Both the position numbers and the translations under genes were made by a program. Below, piece after piece: positions 8,248 through 14,964 of a stretch of DNA of 36,364 nt. Source of the DNA: an uncultured Acetatifactor sp. (GTDB lineage: Bacteria > Bacillota > Clostridia > Lachnospirales > Lachnospiraceae); contig CANQNT010000035.1 of assembly GCA_947625255.1 (NCBI GenBank), positions 1 to 36,364 on the forward strand, in the 5' to 3' direction. The notes beneath the pieces are model-generated. The model was not told where the DNA came from, did not search any database, and saw only the letters and a program-made list of their open reading frames with translations. How positions within the stretch are numbered: the stretch's first letter is position 1; each line of letters starts with the position of its first letter.

Positions 8248-9144
8248 TTACATATCTGCTGCATAATTCTCGCCCTCCATGATAAACATTCCCGACTCTT
8301 TCCAGTAATACACCACATAAGGCTCTACTTTCGACATTTCATTGATGTCCTGCGTGGGCATTCCACTAAAATAGGTAAAGACCAGTGCGTTACCCTCTAT
8401 TTTTCCGGCATACGACTCCACGCTTGACATAGGAATGCTTTCACCTTGTGGAGGATACATGGTCGTTTTGACCATAAAAACTTGTTCTCCTTTCTTTTCC
8501 AGTGTGAACGATGTCAGAGCATTGGCATAACTTTTTGAAAAAGCATGTTCTGGGATGGTGTTATCTTTCAAGTAAAAAGCATACTTCGGAGAAATATATC
8601 CGATACGTTTGTCTTGGGCAGAAAGCTCTACCTTGAACCATCCCTTTTCTTTCCCCAAGAATCTGAAGCTTTGTCCACGGTTGGCTTTCATTAAAGAACT
8701 ACCCGATACAGGGGTGGAACGGACATTGATTTTATCTCCTCCACTGATGAATACGTAGTTACATTTATCTTTCTGCTTAAACACTACCGGCTCTGAACCG
8801 GGTGGCAAGAAGGACAGTTCCTTCGTGGTGGGATTGTACTTGAACTCCGCTTTTTGTTTTCCCATACTGCTTTCTACGGCAACCGAAGCCTCTGTATTAT
8901 CAATGTGATAGACGTCTACAATACTATAGGTAAGCCCATAGCCTCCTTCAAACACATTGTAAGCACCGTAACTGCCATCTGTCGGTGTGTTGTAAAGGTC
9001 TATTTCCAACTGAATTTGGCTGTTGCCTTCCCAATATTCCCATTTGCCCACAAAGGGTTTTGTGTCATCTGCTTGTATAGACGCGTGTACACTCAAGAAG
9101 CCACAAACAAGGCTTATCAAACTTAGGCATATCAATTTTTTCAT
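8248..9144 (-). CDS. Secreted SH3b-domain protein
   Basis: A 298-aa protein with a signal peptide (MKKLICLSLISLVCGFLSVHA, cleavage near residue 22-25). Residues about 28-125 form a beta-rich domain (FVGKWEYWEGNSQIQLEID), and residues about 133-195 form a bacterial SH3-like domain (INVRSTPVSGSSLM...GWFKVEL...IGYISPKYAFYL). SH3b domains often bind peptidoglycan or mediate envelope contacts. The C-terminal 100 residues are another beta-rich segment rich in Met and Tyr. No catalytic motif is seen. It sits in the middle of the cargo operon, 26 nt from the TonB-domain gene upstream and 13 nt from the GLUG-like gene downstream. Confidence 0.75.
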   Translation of the reverse strand: MKKLICLSLISLVCGFLSVHASIQADDTKPFVGKWEYWEGNSQIQLEIDLYNTPTDGSYGAYNVFEGGYGLTYSIVDVYHIDNTEASVAVESSMGKQKAEFKYNPTTKELSFLPPGSEPVVFKQKDKCNYVFISGGDKINVRSTPVSGSSLMKANRGQSFRFLGKEKGWFKVELSAQDKRIGYISPKYAFYLKDNTIPEHAFSKSYANALTSFTLEKKGEQVFMVKTTMYPPQGESIPMSSVESYAGKIEGNALVFTYFSGMPTQDINEMSKVEPYVVYYWKESGMFIMEGENYAADM

Positions 9145-9170
9145 TATGCTGTTGCTTTATATGGTTAAAA

Positions 9171-10031
9171 TTAAAGACTAAAAGTGACATATACGGCAGA
9201 CTGTACCCGTACAGGCTGTCCGTCTTTGATTCCGGGTGTCCATTCCTTTAAGGACTTGACCACTCTTACGGCTTCGGTATTGAGATTGGCATGAACCTTT
9301 TTCACAGCCGTAACATCAGATACCGAACCGTCTTTCTCCACTATAAAGGAAACAAGCACATCGCCCTGAATCTTCTGCTGTTTGCAGATCATGGGATAAC
9401 GTATGCTTCGGGCAATATCCGCCAGCAATGCTTGGTTTCCACCGGGGTATTCCGGCTCCTTATCCACCTCGCTGCCTTTGTACACCTTATTGGGGCTTAC
9501 CTTGGATTGTGCCGGTTCTCGTCTATCTTCCTTCGGAGTGGTTGGCATACCAAATCTTCTTTCGGGAGTATCTTTGTCTGTTTCTTTTTGCTCTTCCAAT
9601 TCCTGTTGTAATGTTCTTTGCAACACTTCACTGGAGATAAGAAAACCGTTGAACTTAGAAGGAGCGTACCCGGAGAATGCCGATACCACTTCGAAACTGA
9701 ATGTTTTTCCCTCCTCGATACGTGGAAAATAATAAGTACCCGCTGTTTTTATCCGATTGCCCGGCATCAGGTAGAACAAGTCTATGGGCAAACTGCGGCT
9801 TGTCTTCTGTGCCACTCCCTTTATCTGAAATTTATAGCCGCCATTAGCGCGTCCCGTACAAGTAACGCTGGTAACATGCCAATAACGATCCACTCCGGCA
9901 TCGCATTTGAACGGCACATTTACCGGATAACTCTTGGGAGGAATGGAAAAACTTGTTTGCGCAAAAGTCGCATGACTCATGAAGAATGCCCCTAAGACAA
10001 TGAGGCATAGTAAAATAGATAATCGCTTCAT
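9171..10031 (-). CDS. Secreted TonB C-terminal-domain protein (long form)
   Basis: A 286-aa protein with a signal peptide (MKRLSILLCLIVLGAFFMSHATFAQ). Residues 26-135 are a beta-rich domain of unknown type, 145-185 a charged Pro/Lys/Glu linker, and about 195-286 a TonB C-terminal domain (YPGGNQALLADIARSIRYP, QKIQGDVLVSFIVEKDGSV, AVRVVKSLKEWTPG, VYVTFSL). Classic TonB has an uncleaved N-terminal anchor and a long Pro-rich rod; here there appears to be a cleavable signal, so it may not transduce energy. The adjacent gene encodes a short version of the same domain, which suggests duplication and divergence. Confidence 0.82.
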   Translation of the reverse strand: MKRLSILLCLIVLGAFFMSHATFAQTSFSIPPKSYPVNVPFKCDAGVDRYWHVTSVTCTGRANGGYKFQIKGVAQKTSRSLPIDLFYLMPGNRIKTAGTYYFPRIEEGKTFSFEVVSAFSGYAPSKFNGFLISSEVLQRTLQQELEEQKETDKDTPERRFGMPTTPKEDRREPAQSKVSPNKVYKGSEVDKEPEYPGGNQALLADIARSIRYPMICKQQKIQGDVLVSFIVEKDGSVSDVTAVKKVHANLNTEAVRVVKSLKEWTPGIKDGQPVRVQSAVYVTFSL

Positions 10032-10061
10032 ACGTATATCGTTTTATAGTTTTTAGATTCA

Positions 10062-10490
10062 TCAGAGTTTAAACGTGATAGGCAGAGTGTATTCCACATT
10101 TACCGGTTTGCCATCCTGTGTACCGGGAATCCAACGAGGCATGGACTTCACTACGCGGACAGCTTCCTTATCCAAATAAGGATCTACAGACTTGGTAACA
10201 CGAATATTTGAGATAGAGCCATCGCTCTTGACTGTAAATTTCACCAACACTTTGCCTTGTATTTTCTGTTCCTTGCAAACTGTCGGAAACTTTAGATTCT
10301 TTGATAAAAATTGTACCAATGCGGTGATACCACCGGGAAATTCCGGAGACACCTCTCTCTTGTTCTGGGAAACTTTTGCCATCGAAGGCAAATCATTGAT
10401 AGTTCTTGCCTCATTTGCAGCCTGTGTATCCAAACAGTTGCCAATCAGCAGTGCGGATAGTAAACTGCTCAAAATAATTTGTTTTTTCAT
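10062..10490 (-). CDS. Secreted TonB C-terminal-domain protein (short form)
   Basis: A 142-aa protein: signal peptide (MKKQIILSSLLSALLIGNCLDTQA), a 20-residue linker, then a TonB C-terminal domain over about 48-142 (FPGGITALVQFLSKNLKFP, QKIQGKVLVKFTVKSDGSI, AVRVVKSMPRWIPG, YTLPITFKL). It closely resembles the last 95 residues of the neighbouring long form. There is no Pro-rich rod and no obvious membrane anchor unless the signal stays uncleaved. A Cys in the signal region (GNC) is not in a convincing lipobox context. Spacing of 41 nt upstream and 30 nt downstream fits one transcript. Confidence 0.82.
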   Translation of the reverse strand: MKKQIILSSLLSALLIGNCLDTQAANEARTINDLPSMAKVSQNKREVSPEFPGGITALVQFLSKNLKFPTVCKEQKIQGKVLVKFTVKSDGSISNIRVTKSVDPYLDKEAVRVVKSMPRWIPGTQDGKPVNVEYTLPITFKL

Positions 10491-10531
10491 ACAGTTTTAT
10501 TGTTTAATTATCAATACGTTACATTATTCAT

Positions 10532-11365
10532 TTATTTGCGATAAAATCCGGAACTGTCGCGTCCCCATTTGCCGCCAAATTGGTCGGTGTAATCACACTC
10601 GCTATAGGGAGAATCTTGTGTAAGATGATATAATGTTCCAGAATCAGTAAAACTTGCTGTTTTCAAACCACTTGAACTGCTTGATGATGAACCGCTCCAA
10701 GACTCCGTCGCTCCCTTATGCAAGTCTTTAAAACCGAGAATACCCATAATAAGACCTATCCCGTTGCCTATACTGAATCCCCATTGGGCCATATCCCACA
10801 TGGTACCAGAGTCTATCCAACCCAGCCAATCAAGAATAAAACCTACTGCCAATCCAATCGCTCCAACAATCAAACCTACAACCAGCATCAATGCGAAGAA
10901 TTGTAACACAATCTTAATAATGTAGATGGCTATGCCTAAAAACAGTATCCACTTTATCGCTGTGAACCAAGCCGATTCTCCTTCGGAATCAAACAACCAA
11001 GAGGTTAAGTCCCATGACTCTTCTTTGGTGGAAGTACCCGCTTCGTCTGTTTCTGTTACGGCTTCCAGATACGATGCGCTGACATAACCCTGCCAGCCAT
11101 TATAATTGATATTAGCCCATCCGTTTTCTATAGATACAACATCAATCACGTTATCCTTAGACAATTGTCCTAATAGTTTTCCGTTTTTATTGGCTGAAGC
11201 TCGTACATTAAGACCGTTGGGAGCGGTCACTCGATAATGATCTGCAAAAGATTGCGTACATAGGGAAAAATTAAGGATTAGAAACAAAACCCATTTAATA
11301 ATGTTTCTGCTAACGAACATATTCTTCAGCATACAAATACTTTGCTGGCTATATCTGTTCATCAT
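10532..11365 (-). CDS. Membrane protein with N-terminal SH3b domain
   Basis: A 277-aa protein, first gene of the cargo operon. A signal peptide or first membrane segment (IIKWVLFLILNFSLCTQSFA) precedes an SH3b domain at about 43-100 (YRVTAPNGLNVRASANKNGKLLG, GWANINYNGWQGYVSASYL). Two or three hydrophobic helices follow at about 135-190 (AIKWILFLGIAIYIIKIVLQ, FALMLVVGLIVGAIGLAVGF), then a Ser-rich linker and a tail ending KWGRDSSGFYRK. The first ATG is at 11365; internal Met16 (11320) would give a more standard signal peptide, so the exact start is open. A structured leader and a promoter lie directly upstream. Confidence 0.72.
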   Translation of the reverse strand: MMNRYSQQSICMLKNMFVSRNIIKWVLFLILNFSLCTQSFADHYRVTAPNGLNVRASANKNGKLLGQLSKDNVIDVVSIENGWANINYNGWQGYVSASYLEAVTETDEAGTSTKEESWDLTSWLFDSEGESAWFTAIKWILFLGIAIYIIKIVLQFFALMLVVGLIVGAIGLAVGFILDWLGWIDSGTMWDMAQWGFSIGNGIGLIMGILGFKDLHKGATESWSGSSSSSSSGLKTASFTDSGTLYHLTQDSPYSECDYTDQFGGKWGRDSSGFYRK

Positions 11366-11371
11366 AAATTA

Positions 11372-11562
11372 AGACTCTTGCAGTCCCGTAGAGTCTGCTT
11401 GATTAAACCACGAAGCGTGGAACTGCAAATGCCACGTTCTAAGTCGGAGGTCGTAGGAATAACCTTTATTCAGAGTATGGTAATAGCAGCCCACGCTATA
11501 GCGTGAGAAACCAATTACGCTTTTCCCTCTGAATAGTCTTGAATTTCCTACGTTCCCGACTT
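11372..11562 (-). ncRNA. Structured RNA: candidate 5' leader or small RNA of the cargo operon
   Basis: Between the cargo promoter and first gene are several inverted repeats. (a) A rod: 11441-11447/11556-11562 (7 bp), 11452-11459/11545-11552 (8 bp), 11467-11475/11527-11535 (9 bp), with the palindrome CACGCTATAGCGTG at 11492-11505 at the tip. (b) Hairpin 11416-11420/11432-11436 with an 11-nt loop. (c) Hairpin 11372-11378/11390-11396, also with an 11-nt loop. Loops b and c are complementary over 6 bp (11422-11427 with 11379-11384), allowing a kissing contact. Segment 11416-11420 can instead pair with 11408-11412, giving two exclusive folds. Class unknown; the strand is inferred from the promoter. 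Confidence 0.6.
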
Positions 11563-11626
11563 CGAGATAAGCATAACGCTTCTTTCTTTTCTAATATGTC
11601 TTGGAAAGAGTTTCCTCAATCCGGCA

Positions 11627-11634
11627 CAAAGGTA
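11627..11634 (-). promoter_or_regulatory. Promoter -7 box of the cargo operon
   Basis: TACCTTTG on the minus strand matches the Bacteroidetes TAnnTTTG box. The -33 region is weak (CCTGTTTC about 20 nt upstream). The palindrome TTTCATGAAA at 11641-11650 lies between the two and could be an operator. Transcription from here would give a leader of roughly 250 nt before the first cargo gene. Confidence 0.6.
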
Positions 11635-11639
11635 GTGAA

Positions 11640-11851
11640 ATTTCATGAAACAGGACCTTATATACCGTGATTTTCTTAAAGTTATGAGTGGATTTTAAGT
11701 CTATTGTTCTAAAACCAATATTAAATAAACTGCAAGAAAGACAAATCTATTAAATAATGGGCTAACATTTTCTGAAAAACTCTGTAAGGATAGAAAAAAT
11801 GTTTGAGATGTATGAACTCTTAAGAAAGGACGAAACTAAAAAACAAAAATA
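11640..11851. other. AT-rich gene-free spacer
   Basis: No reading frame, terminator or convincing repeat was seen here. It separates the cargo promoter from the second phased array and includes a stray ACTA at 11835 that is one base off the array register. Confidence 0.5.
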
Positions 11852-11927
11852 TAGTATCTACTAATTTTAACAAGAATAGGTTTACTAATTTCCTATTTTA
11901 CTATGATTAGTAAATACTATATTTAGT
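11852..11927. repeat. Second 8-bp-phased ACTA/TAGT array
   Basis: Exact ACTA/TAGT tetramers start at 11852, 11860, 11884, 11900, 11908, 11916 and 11924, all on one 8-bp register, with a near match CCTA at 11892 and two unmatched positions (11868, 11876). Spacers are mainly A/T. The pattern is the same as the array upstream of parA but more eroded. It lies between ssb and the cargo promoter, so the two arrays flank the cargo. Likely also bound by the RHH partition protein. Confidence 0.7.
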
Positions 11928-11958
11928 ATCTGCTTATTTTCAGATAGTTATTATCTTA

Positions 11959-12372
11959 TCAGAAGGGCAAATCCTCCTTTTCGTCCTGCGGAAAATCGGC
12001 GGGAGGAACGGGTACGCTGTCTGCACCGTTTACATCGTTGTCCGCTCCGGCTGCCGCATCCTCGCGTTTTCCGGTATTGATAAAGGCAATGCTTTCTGCC
12101 GTGATGGAGAGCTGTATCTGGCTCTCGCCGTTCTTGTCTTTCCACAGGGAAGATGACAGTGTACCGTCAACGAGTATGAGTCTTCCTTTCGTCAGATATT
12201 CGGACAAATGGATATGGTTGTCCTTGTTGCTGCGTACCCTTATCCAAGTGGTAGTGTTTTGCCCTCTTGAATAATCGTCAACGGCTATGTCCATAGCCAT
12301 GAATGAGCCGTGTACTCCTGAAATAACCTGGCAGTCTTTGCCGATGCGTCCGATAGTGTGAACATGTAACAT
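11959..12372 (-). CDS. ssb: Single-stranded DNA-binding protein
   Basis: A 137-aa SSB. Residues 1-105 are an OB fold (MLHVHTIGRIGKDCQ, TTTWIRVRSNKDNH, LTKGRLILVDGTLSSSLWKD, SITAESIAFI). A low-complexity Ala/Asp/Pro linker leads to the acidic tail EKEDLPF, the C-terminal tip that recruits replication and repair partners. The length is a little below the usual 150-180 aa because the linker is short. The start is preceded by a roughly 60-nt stretch after leader copy 2. It covers ssDNA during transfer or replication of the element. Confidence 0.93.
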   Translation of the reverse strand: MLHVHTIGRIGKDCQVISGVHGSFMAMDIAVDDYSRGQNTTTWIRVRSNKDNHIHLSEYLTKGRLILVDGTLSSSLWKDKNGESQIQLSITAESIAFINTGKREDAAAGADNDVNGADSVPVPPADFPQDEKEDLPF

Positions 12373-12426
12373 AATAGAAAATTGTTTGTGGCAAGGTGGT
12401 TGGTCCTGCGTTACCTAAACTGTTTA

Positions 12427-12646
12427 TTTTTTCCCTTCTTTCGGTTCCTTTCTCTGCCTGAACCGTTCCGGGATTTTATAGATGCGGTACATGGCTGCCG
12501 GTAGAGCTTCATGCGACGGCTTTTCTTGCCAATTACTCTTCGTAGAAGGAAGAATTTGCAAGAAATGCACTTCAAGCCGCCGGATCAAGCGCGGCAGCCG
12601 ACCTTTGCATCTGAAAAACCGGACGGCGACGGCAGAGAGGAGACCG
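12427..12646 (-). repeat. Repeated 5' leader element, copy 2
   Basis: This copy lies about 55 nt upstream of ssb. It matches copies 1 and 3 over about 215 bp. The stem at 12538-12548 is CTTC-GTA-GAAG, one base shorter on each arm than in the other copies, so pairing is kept. Any reading frame through the element shifts at this point relative to the other copies, which argues against coding. Confidence 0.7.
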
Positions 12647-12755
12647 TAGAGATTATACCTATAACTGATATAAAAGGAAGAGGGCTTCGCCAAAGTATAA
12701 GAGCAGAGGGAAAGAGAGAGGTATAAAAGGAAGCCGACAACGGAGTTGCGGTATT

Positions 12756-12815
12756 TATAAACGGATATCGTGCCCTCCGCCAATGGTGTTGCCATAGGCA
12801 CGATTCCCGTTTATA
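12756..12815. repeat. Long imperfect hairpin (17 bp)
   Basis: TATAAACGG (12756-12764) pairs with CCGTTTATA (12807-12815), and ATCGTGCC (12767-12774) pairs with GGCACGAT (12797-12804), with a 2x2 internal mismatch. The loop contains a further CCAATGG..CCATAGG pairing. No T run follows on either strand, so it is not a standard terminator, although it sits just past the stop of the 12840-13286 gene. It could be a replication or transfer origin hairpin, or an attachment structure. Confidence 0.55.
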
Positions 12816-12839
12816 GCCAGTTTTGACCGGGCCGGTATC

Positions 12840-13286
12840 TTAAAGAGAGGAAGGCAGCAAATCCCCCATCCTCTGTTCCGGCATAGTGCAAAATCCACGA
12901 ACGATAGTATCTTCGTTTACACCTTCAAGTCTGGCGAACATTTGCAACGCGTCAAATCCACAGTCGAACTGTTCCATGCTGACAGCGGGGGCAAAATGAA
13001 CAATACCGTGGGGATAGCTTTTCGAGACACCTATCCACCCACGCAAATAATCATCGAAGCGTCCTTCCGCTTGTGACGCATGGAACTCTTGAGCATGGGA
13101 GCTGCAAATGCTTTTGCCGTACATTTCATCTCCTAAAATTAAAGTTCCCGTTTGCGGATTGTACATAAAACGCCGATTGGTTATCTGAAGAATATCTATG
13201 ATTTCCCGTTTGACGTCGATAACCATCAGGATTTTTTCAACCTGCCGTTTTGTGCGTTTGCCTGTTTTACAGTTTTTCTTGTCCAT
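12840..13286 (-). CDS. Hypothetical protein
   Basis: A 148-aa soluble protein. The first 25 residues are strongly basic (MDKKNCKTGKRTKRQVEK), and the rest is mixed alpha/beta with several aromatic residues (MYNPQTGTLILGDEMYG, DDYLRGWIGVSKSYPHGIVHF) and a tail MPEQRMGDLLPSSL. No family is recognised. Met22 is an alternative start that would remove the basic leader. Leader copy 3 lies directly upstream, as for ssb and the small gene near parB, so the three are probably regulated alike. The basic start may bind nucleic acid; this is a guess. Confidence 0.65.
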   Translation of the reverse strand: MDKKNCKTGKRTKRQVEKILMVIDVKREIIDILQITNRRFMYNPQTGTLILGDEMYGKSICSSHAQEFHASQAEGRFDDYLRGWIGVSKSYPHGIVHFAPAVSMEQFDCGFDALQMFARLEGVNEDTIVRGFCTMPEQRMGDLLPSSL

Positions 13287-13311
13287 CTCTTGTCTTTTAT
13301 GTGAAACATCT

Positions 13312-13537
13312 GTTTTTTACCCTTTTTTCGGTTCTTTTCTCTGCCTGAACCGTTCCGGGATTTTACAGATGCGGTACACGACTGCCGGCAGGGCTTCATA
13401 CGGCGGTTTTCCCGGCCAATTACTCTTTCGCAGAAAGGAAGAATTTGCAGGGAATGCACTTCAAGCCGCCGGATCAAGCGCGGCAGCCGACCTTTGCAGC
13501 TGGAAAACCGGACGGCGATGGCGGAGAGGAAACCGGA
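13312..13537 (-). repeat. Repeated 5' leader element, copy 3
   Basis: This copy lies directly upstream of the 12840-13286 gene. The conserved stem is CTTTC-GCA-GAAAG at 13425-13437: same arms as copy 1 with a changed loop base. The gene-proximal block is CCGAAAAAAGGGTAAAAAA, more diverged than in copies 1 and 2. Confidence 0.7.
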
Positions 13538-14055
13538 ACAGGCCGGTAAATATGATGGTAAAAAGGGGGGTACGGCCTTGCCGGATATAAATGCAGGAGA
13601 AAATGAAATAGAAAAGAATGCGGCTTGGGCGGGTCAAGCAAGGGTCTGCCGGGGCAAACACGAACGGGATTCTCCTTATCCGCTCCACGCCTGAATTTCG
13701 ACCGGGCGGAATGAAAGCGCGGGGCGGATAAGAAGTATCGCTGTTTGCCCTTGACGTGGCAGGTCACAAGGGAAAGATACGGAACAGGAGGCGGAAAGTC
13801 CGAAACCAGCGGCATAAAGACCGGTCGGGCTGTGGAATACCGTGTTGTTTCGACAGGTCGAAGCTCCGGCATGGAACGGCACGATCCGGGCTGCCGCCGG
13901 TTTGGAACGGCCTCCCGTCCCTTTCCTTGACGACTTGTTACGGCACAGACTTCCAACTGTTTACGGGGTTGGGAAAGCCGACGTATAACAGGGAAAACAG
14001 CCTGAAGGTAAAAAAGGAGATAATCGTGCTATAAAAGGTATCGGTTGCCCTGCAA
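13538..14055. other. Gene-free stretch
   Basis: Frames of 60-160 codons exist on both strands, but none looks like a protein: they are Arg/Pro/Ser-rich, overlap each other and lack ribosome sites. A short GGTAAAAAAGGAGAT block at about 14007 resembles the outer end of leader copies 1 and 4, so part may be decayed leader sequence. Confidence 0.45.
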
Positions 14056-14087
14056 TCTGTCCGAAAGGCATTCGCCCTTCGGACAGA
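14056..14087. terminator. Strong hairpin after the 14105-14392 gene
   Basis: TCTGTCCGAA (14056-14065) pairs with TTCGGACAGA (14078-14087), and the stem continues inward as GGC/GCC around a 4-nt loop. It lies 17 nt past the stop of the minus-strand gene. No T run follows directly, so termination is plausible but not certain. Confidence 0.45.
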
Positions 14088-14104
14088 CCACAGAGGTTAC
14101 AGGC

Positions 14105-14392
14105 TTATAGTTTGGGCTTGTTCTTCGGGAGAATGGGACAAGAGAGTATTATTCTGTAAAATGACCCCAGCTCGGTCTTTACCGGGTCTTTCGATACCAA
14201 GAATGTCGCGCTCTCCTTGACTTTCGCTATATCCAAAATGGTCTTACAGATGTACTTATTCCTCAAGCGTGTTCCTCCCCTGTTGAACTGCAGCGGGAAA
14301 CCTTGTTTGTCGGCGGTCTTGTGCAGAAACCATTCTTTGGGATTGTTCTCGTCATGGGCAAACTCCAGACGGTCATTCATCGTGATATTCAT
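14105..14392 (-). CDS. Hypothetical protein, probably 5'-truncated
   Basis: A 95-aa reading frame starting MNITMNDRLEFAHDENN. The sequence looks like real protein (WFLHKTADKQGFPLQFN, basic RLRNKYICKTILDIAK, tail SCPILPKNKPKL) but no family is recognised. The frame is open upstream of the ATG for a few codons (TKLAKE), then runs into the antisense of the kinase fragment at about 14.41 kb. The original gene may therefore have been longer and lost its start where the kinase-regulator block joined. Translation from the present ATG cannot be excluded. Confidence 0.5.
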   Translation of the reverse strand: MNITMNDRLEFAHDENNPKEWFLHKTADKQGFPLQFNRGGTRLRNKYICKTILDIAKVKESATFLVSKDPVKTELGSFYRIILSCPILPKNKPKL

Positions 14393-14397
14393 TTCTT

Positions 14398-14964
14398 TTG
14401 CCAGTTTGGTGGATAGACCCGCATTTCATGTTCAATAACTTCAGCATTCTGTCCGAACTGATAGTGGAAAACCGTACATTGGCGGAACGCTTCCTTGAGA
14501 ATCTGTCGAGCGTTTACCGTTACGTCATCCAAAACTTGAAGCGCGACACCGTGCCGGTAAGCGAAGAGTTGGATTTCCTGCGTTCCTACCTCTACTTGAT
14601 AGGGATGCGCTACGAGAATGCCATAAGCGTCGATGTGGATGAACAACTGGAGCGGACAGACGGCCGGATTCCCCCCGTCTGCCTCCAGCTGCTGGTAGAA
14701 AACGCCATCAAACACAACCGCTTGTCGGTACACCAACCGCTGCATATTCACGTCTTTCGGGAAGGAAACCACATTGTGGTGAAAAACGACCTTTGCCCCG
14801 TGTCGTCCGACCTGTCATCTACCGGTATCGGACAACGGAACATCATCGAGCGTTACTTCCTGTTGTGCGAGGAAAAGCCTGTCATCAAGAAAAGCGAACA
14901 TTCATATATAGTCAAATTACCTATTATACCCGACGATTATGCACATCCTGATCATAGAAGATGA
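14398..14964 (+). pseudogene. 5'-truncated LytS-type sensor histidine kinase
   Basis: The open frame covers only the catalytic end of a LytS/YehU-type kinase: the His box DPHFMFNN, helices of the His_kinase domain, the N box LVENAIKHN and a glycine box STGIGQRNI. Normally several membrane helices and a linker precede the His box; here only about six codons do, and no ATG starts the frame. This is best read as a remnant cut at about 14.41 kb. It overlaps the response regulator gene by 26 nt, the normal arrangement for such pairs, so the fragment arrived together with its partner. Confidence 0.75.

Noticed and set aside
11372..11562. Integron attC site or known 6S/SRP-type RNA
   Set aside because: No attC core sequences (RYYYAAC/GTTRRRY) at the ends and no integrase; the features of a small SRP RNA are absent. 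A 6S-type RNA could not be confirmed by eye.
12424..12801. 125-codon minus-strand frame in leader copy 2
   Set aside because: It covers the leader element and the 17-bp hairpin; its sequence agrees with the other copies only in pieces and in different frames.
13301..13308. GTGAAACA, half of a canonical parS site
   Set aside because: Only one half of the palindrome is present and it is a single 8-mer; expected by chance.
13474..13956. 160-codon minus-strand frame
   Set aside because: Pro/Arg/Ser-rich, no ribosome site and partly inside leader copy 3; no protein-like pattern.
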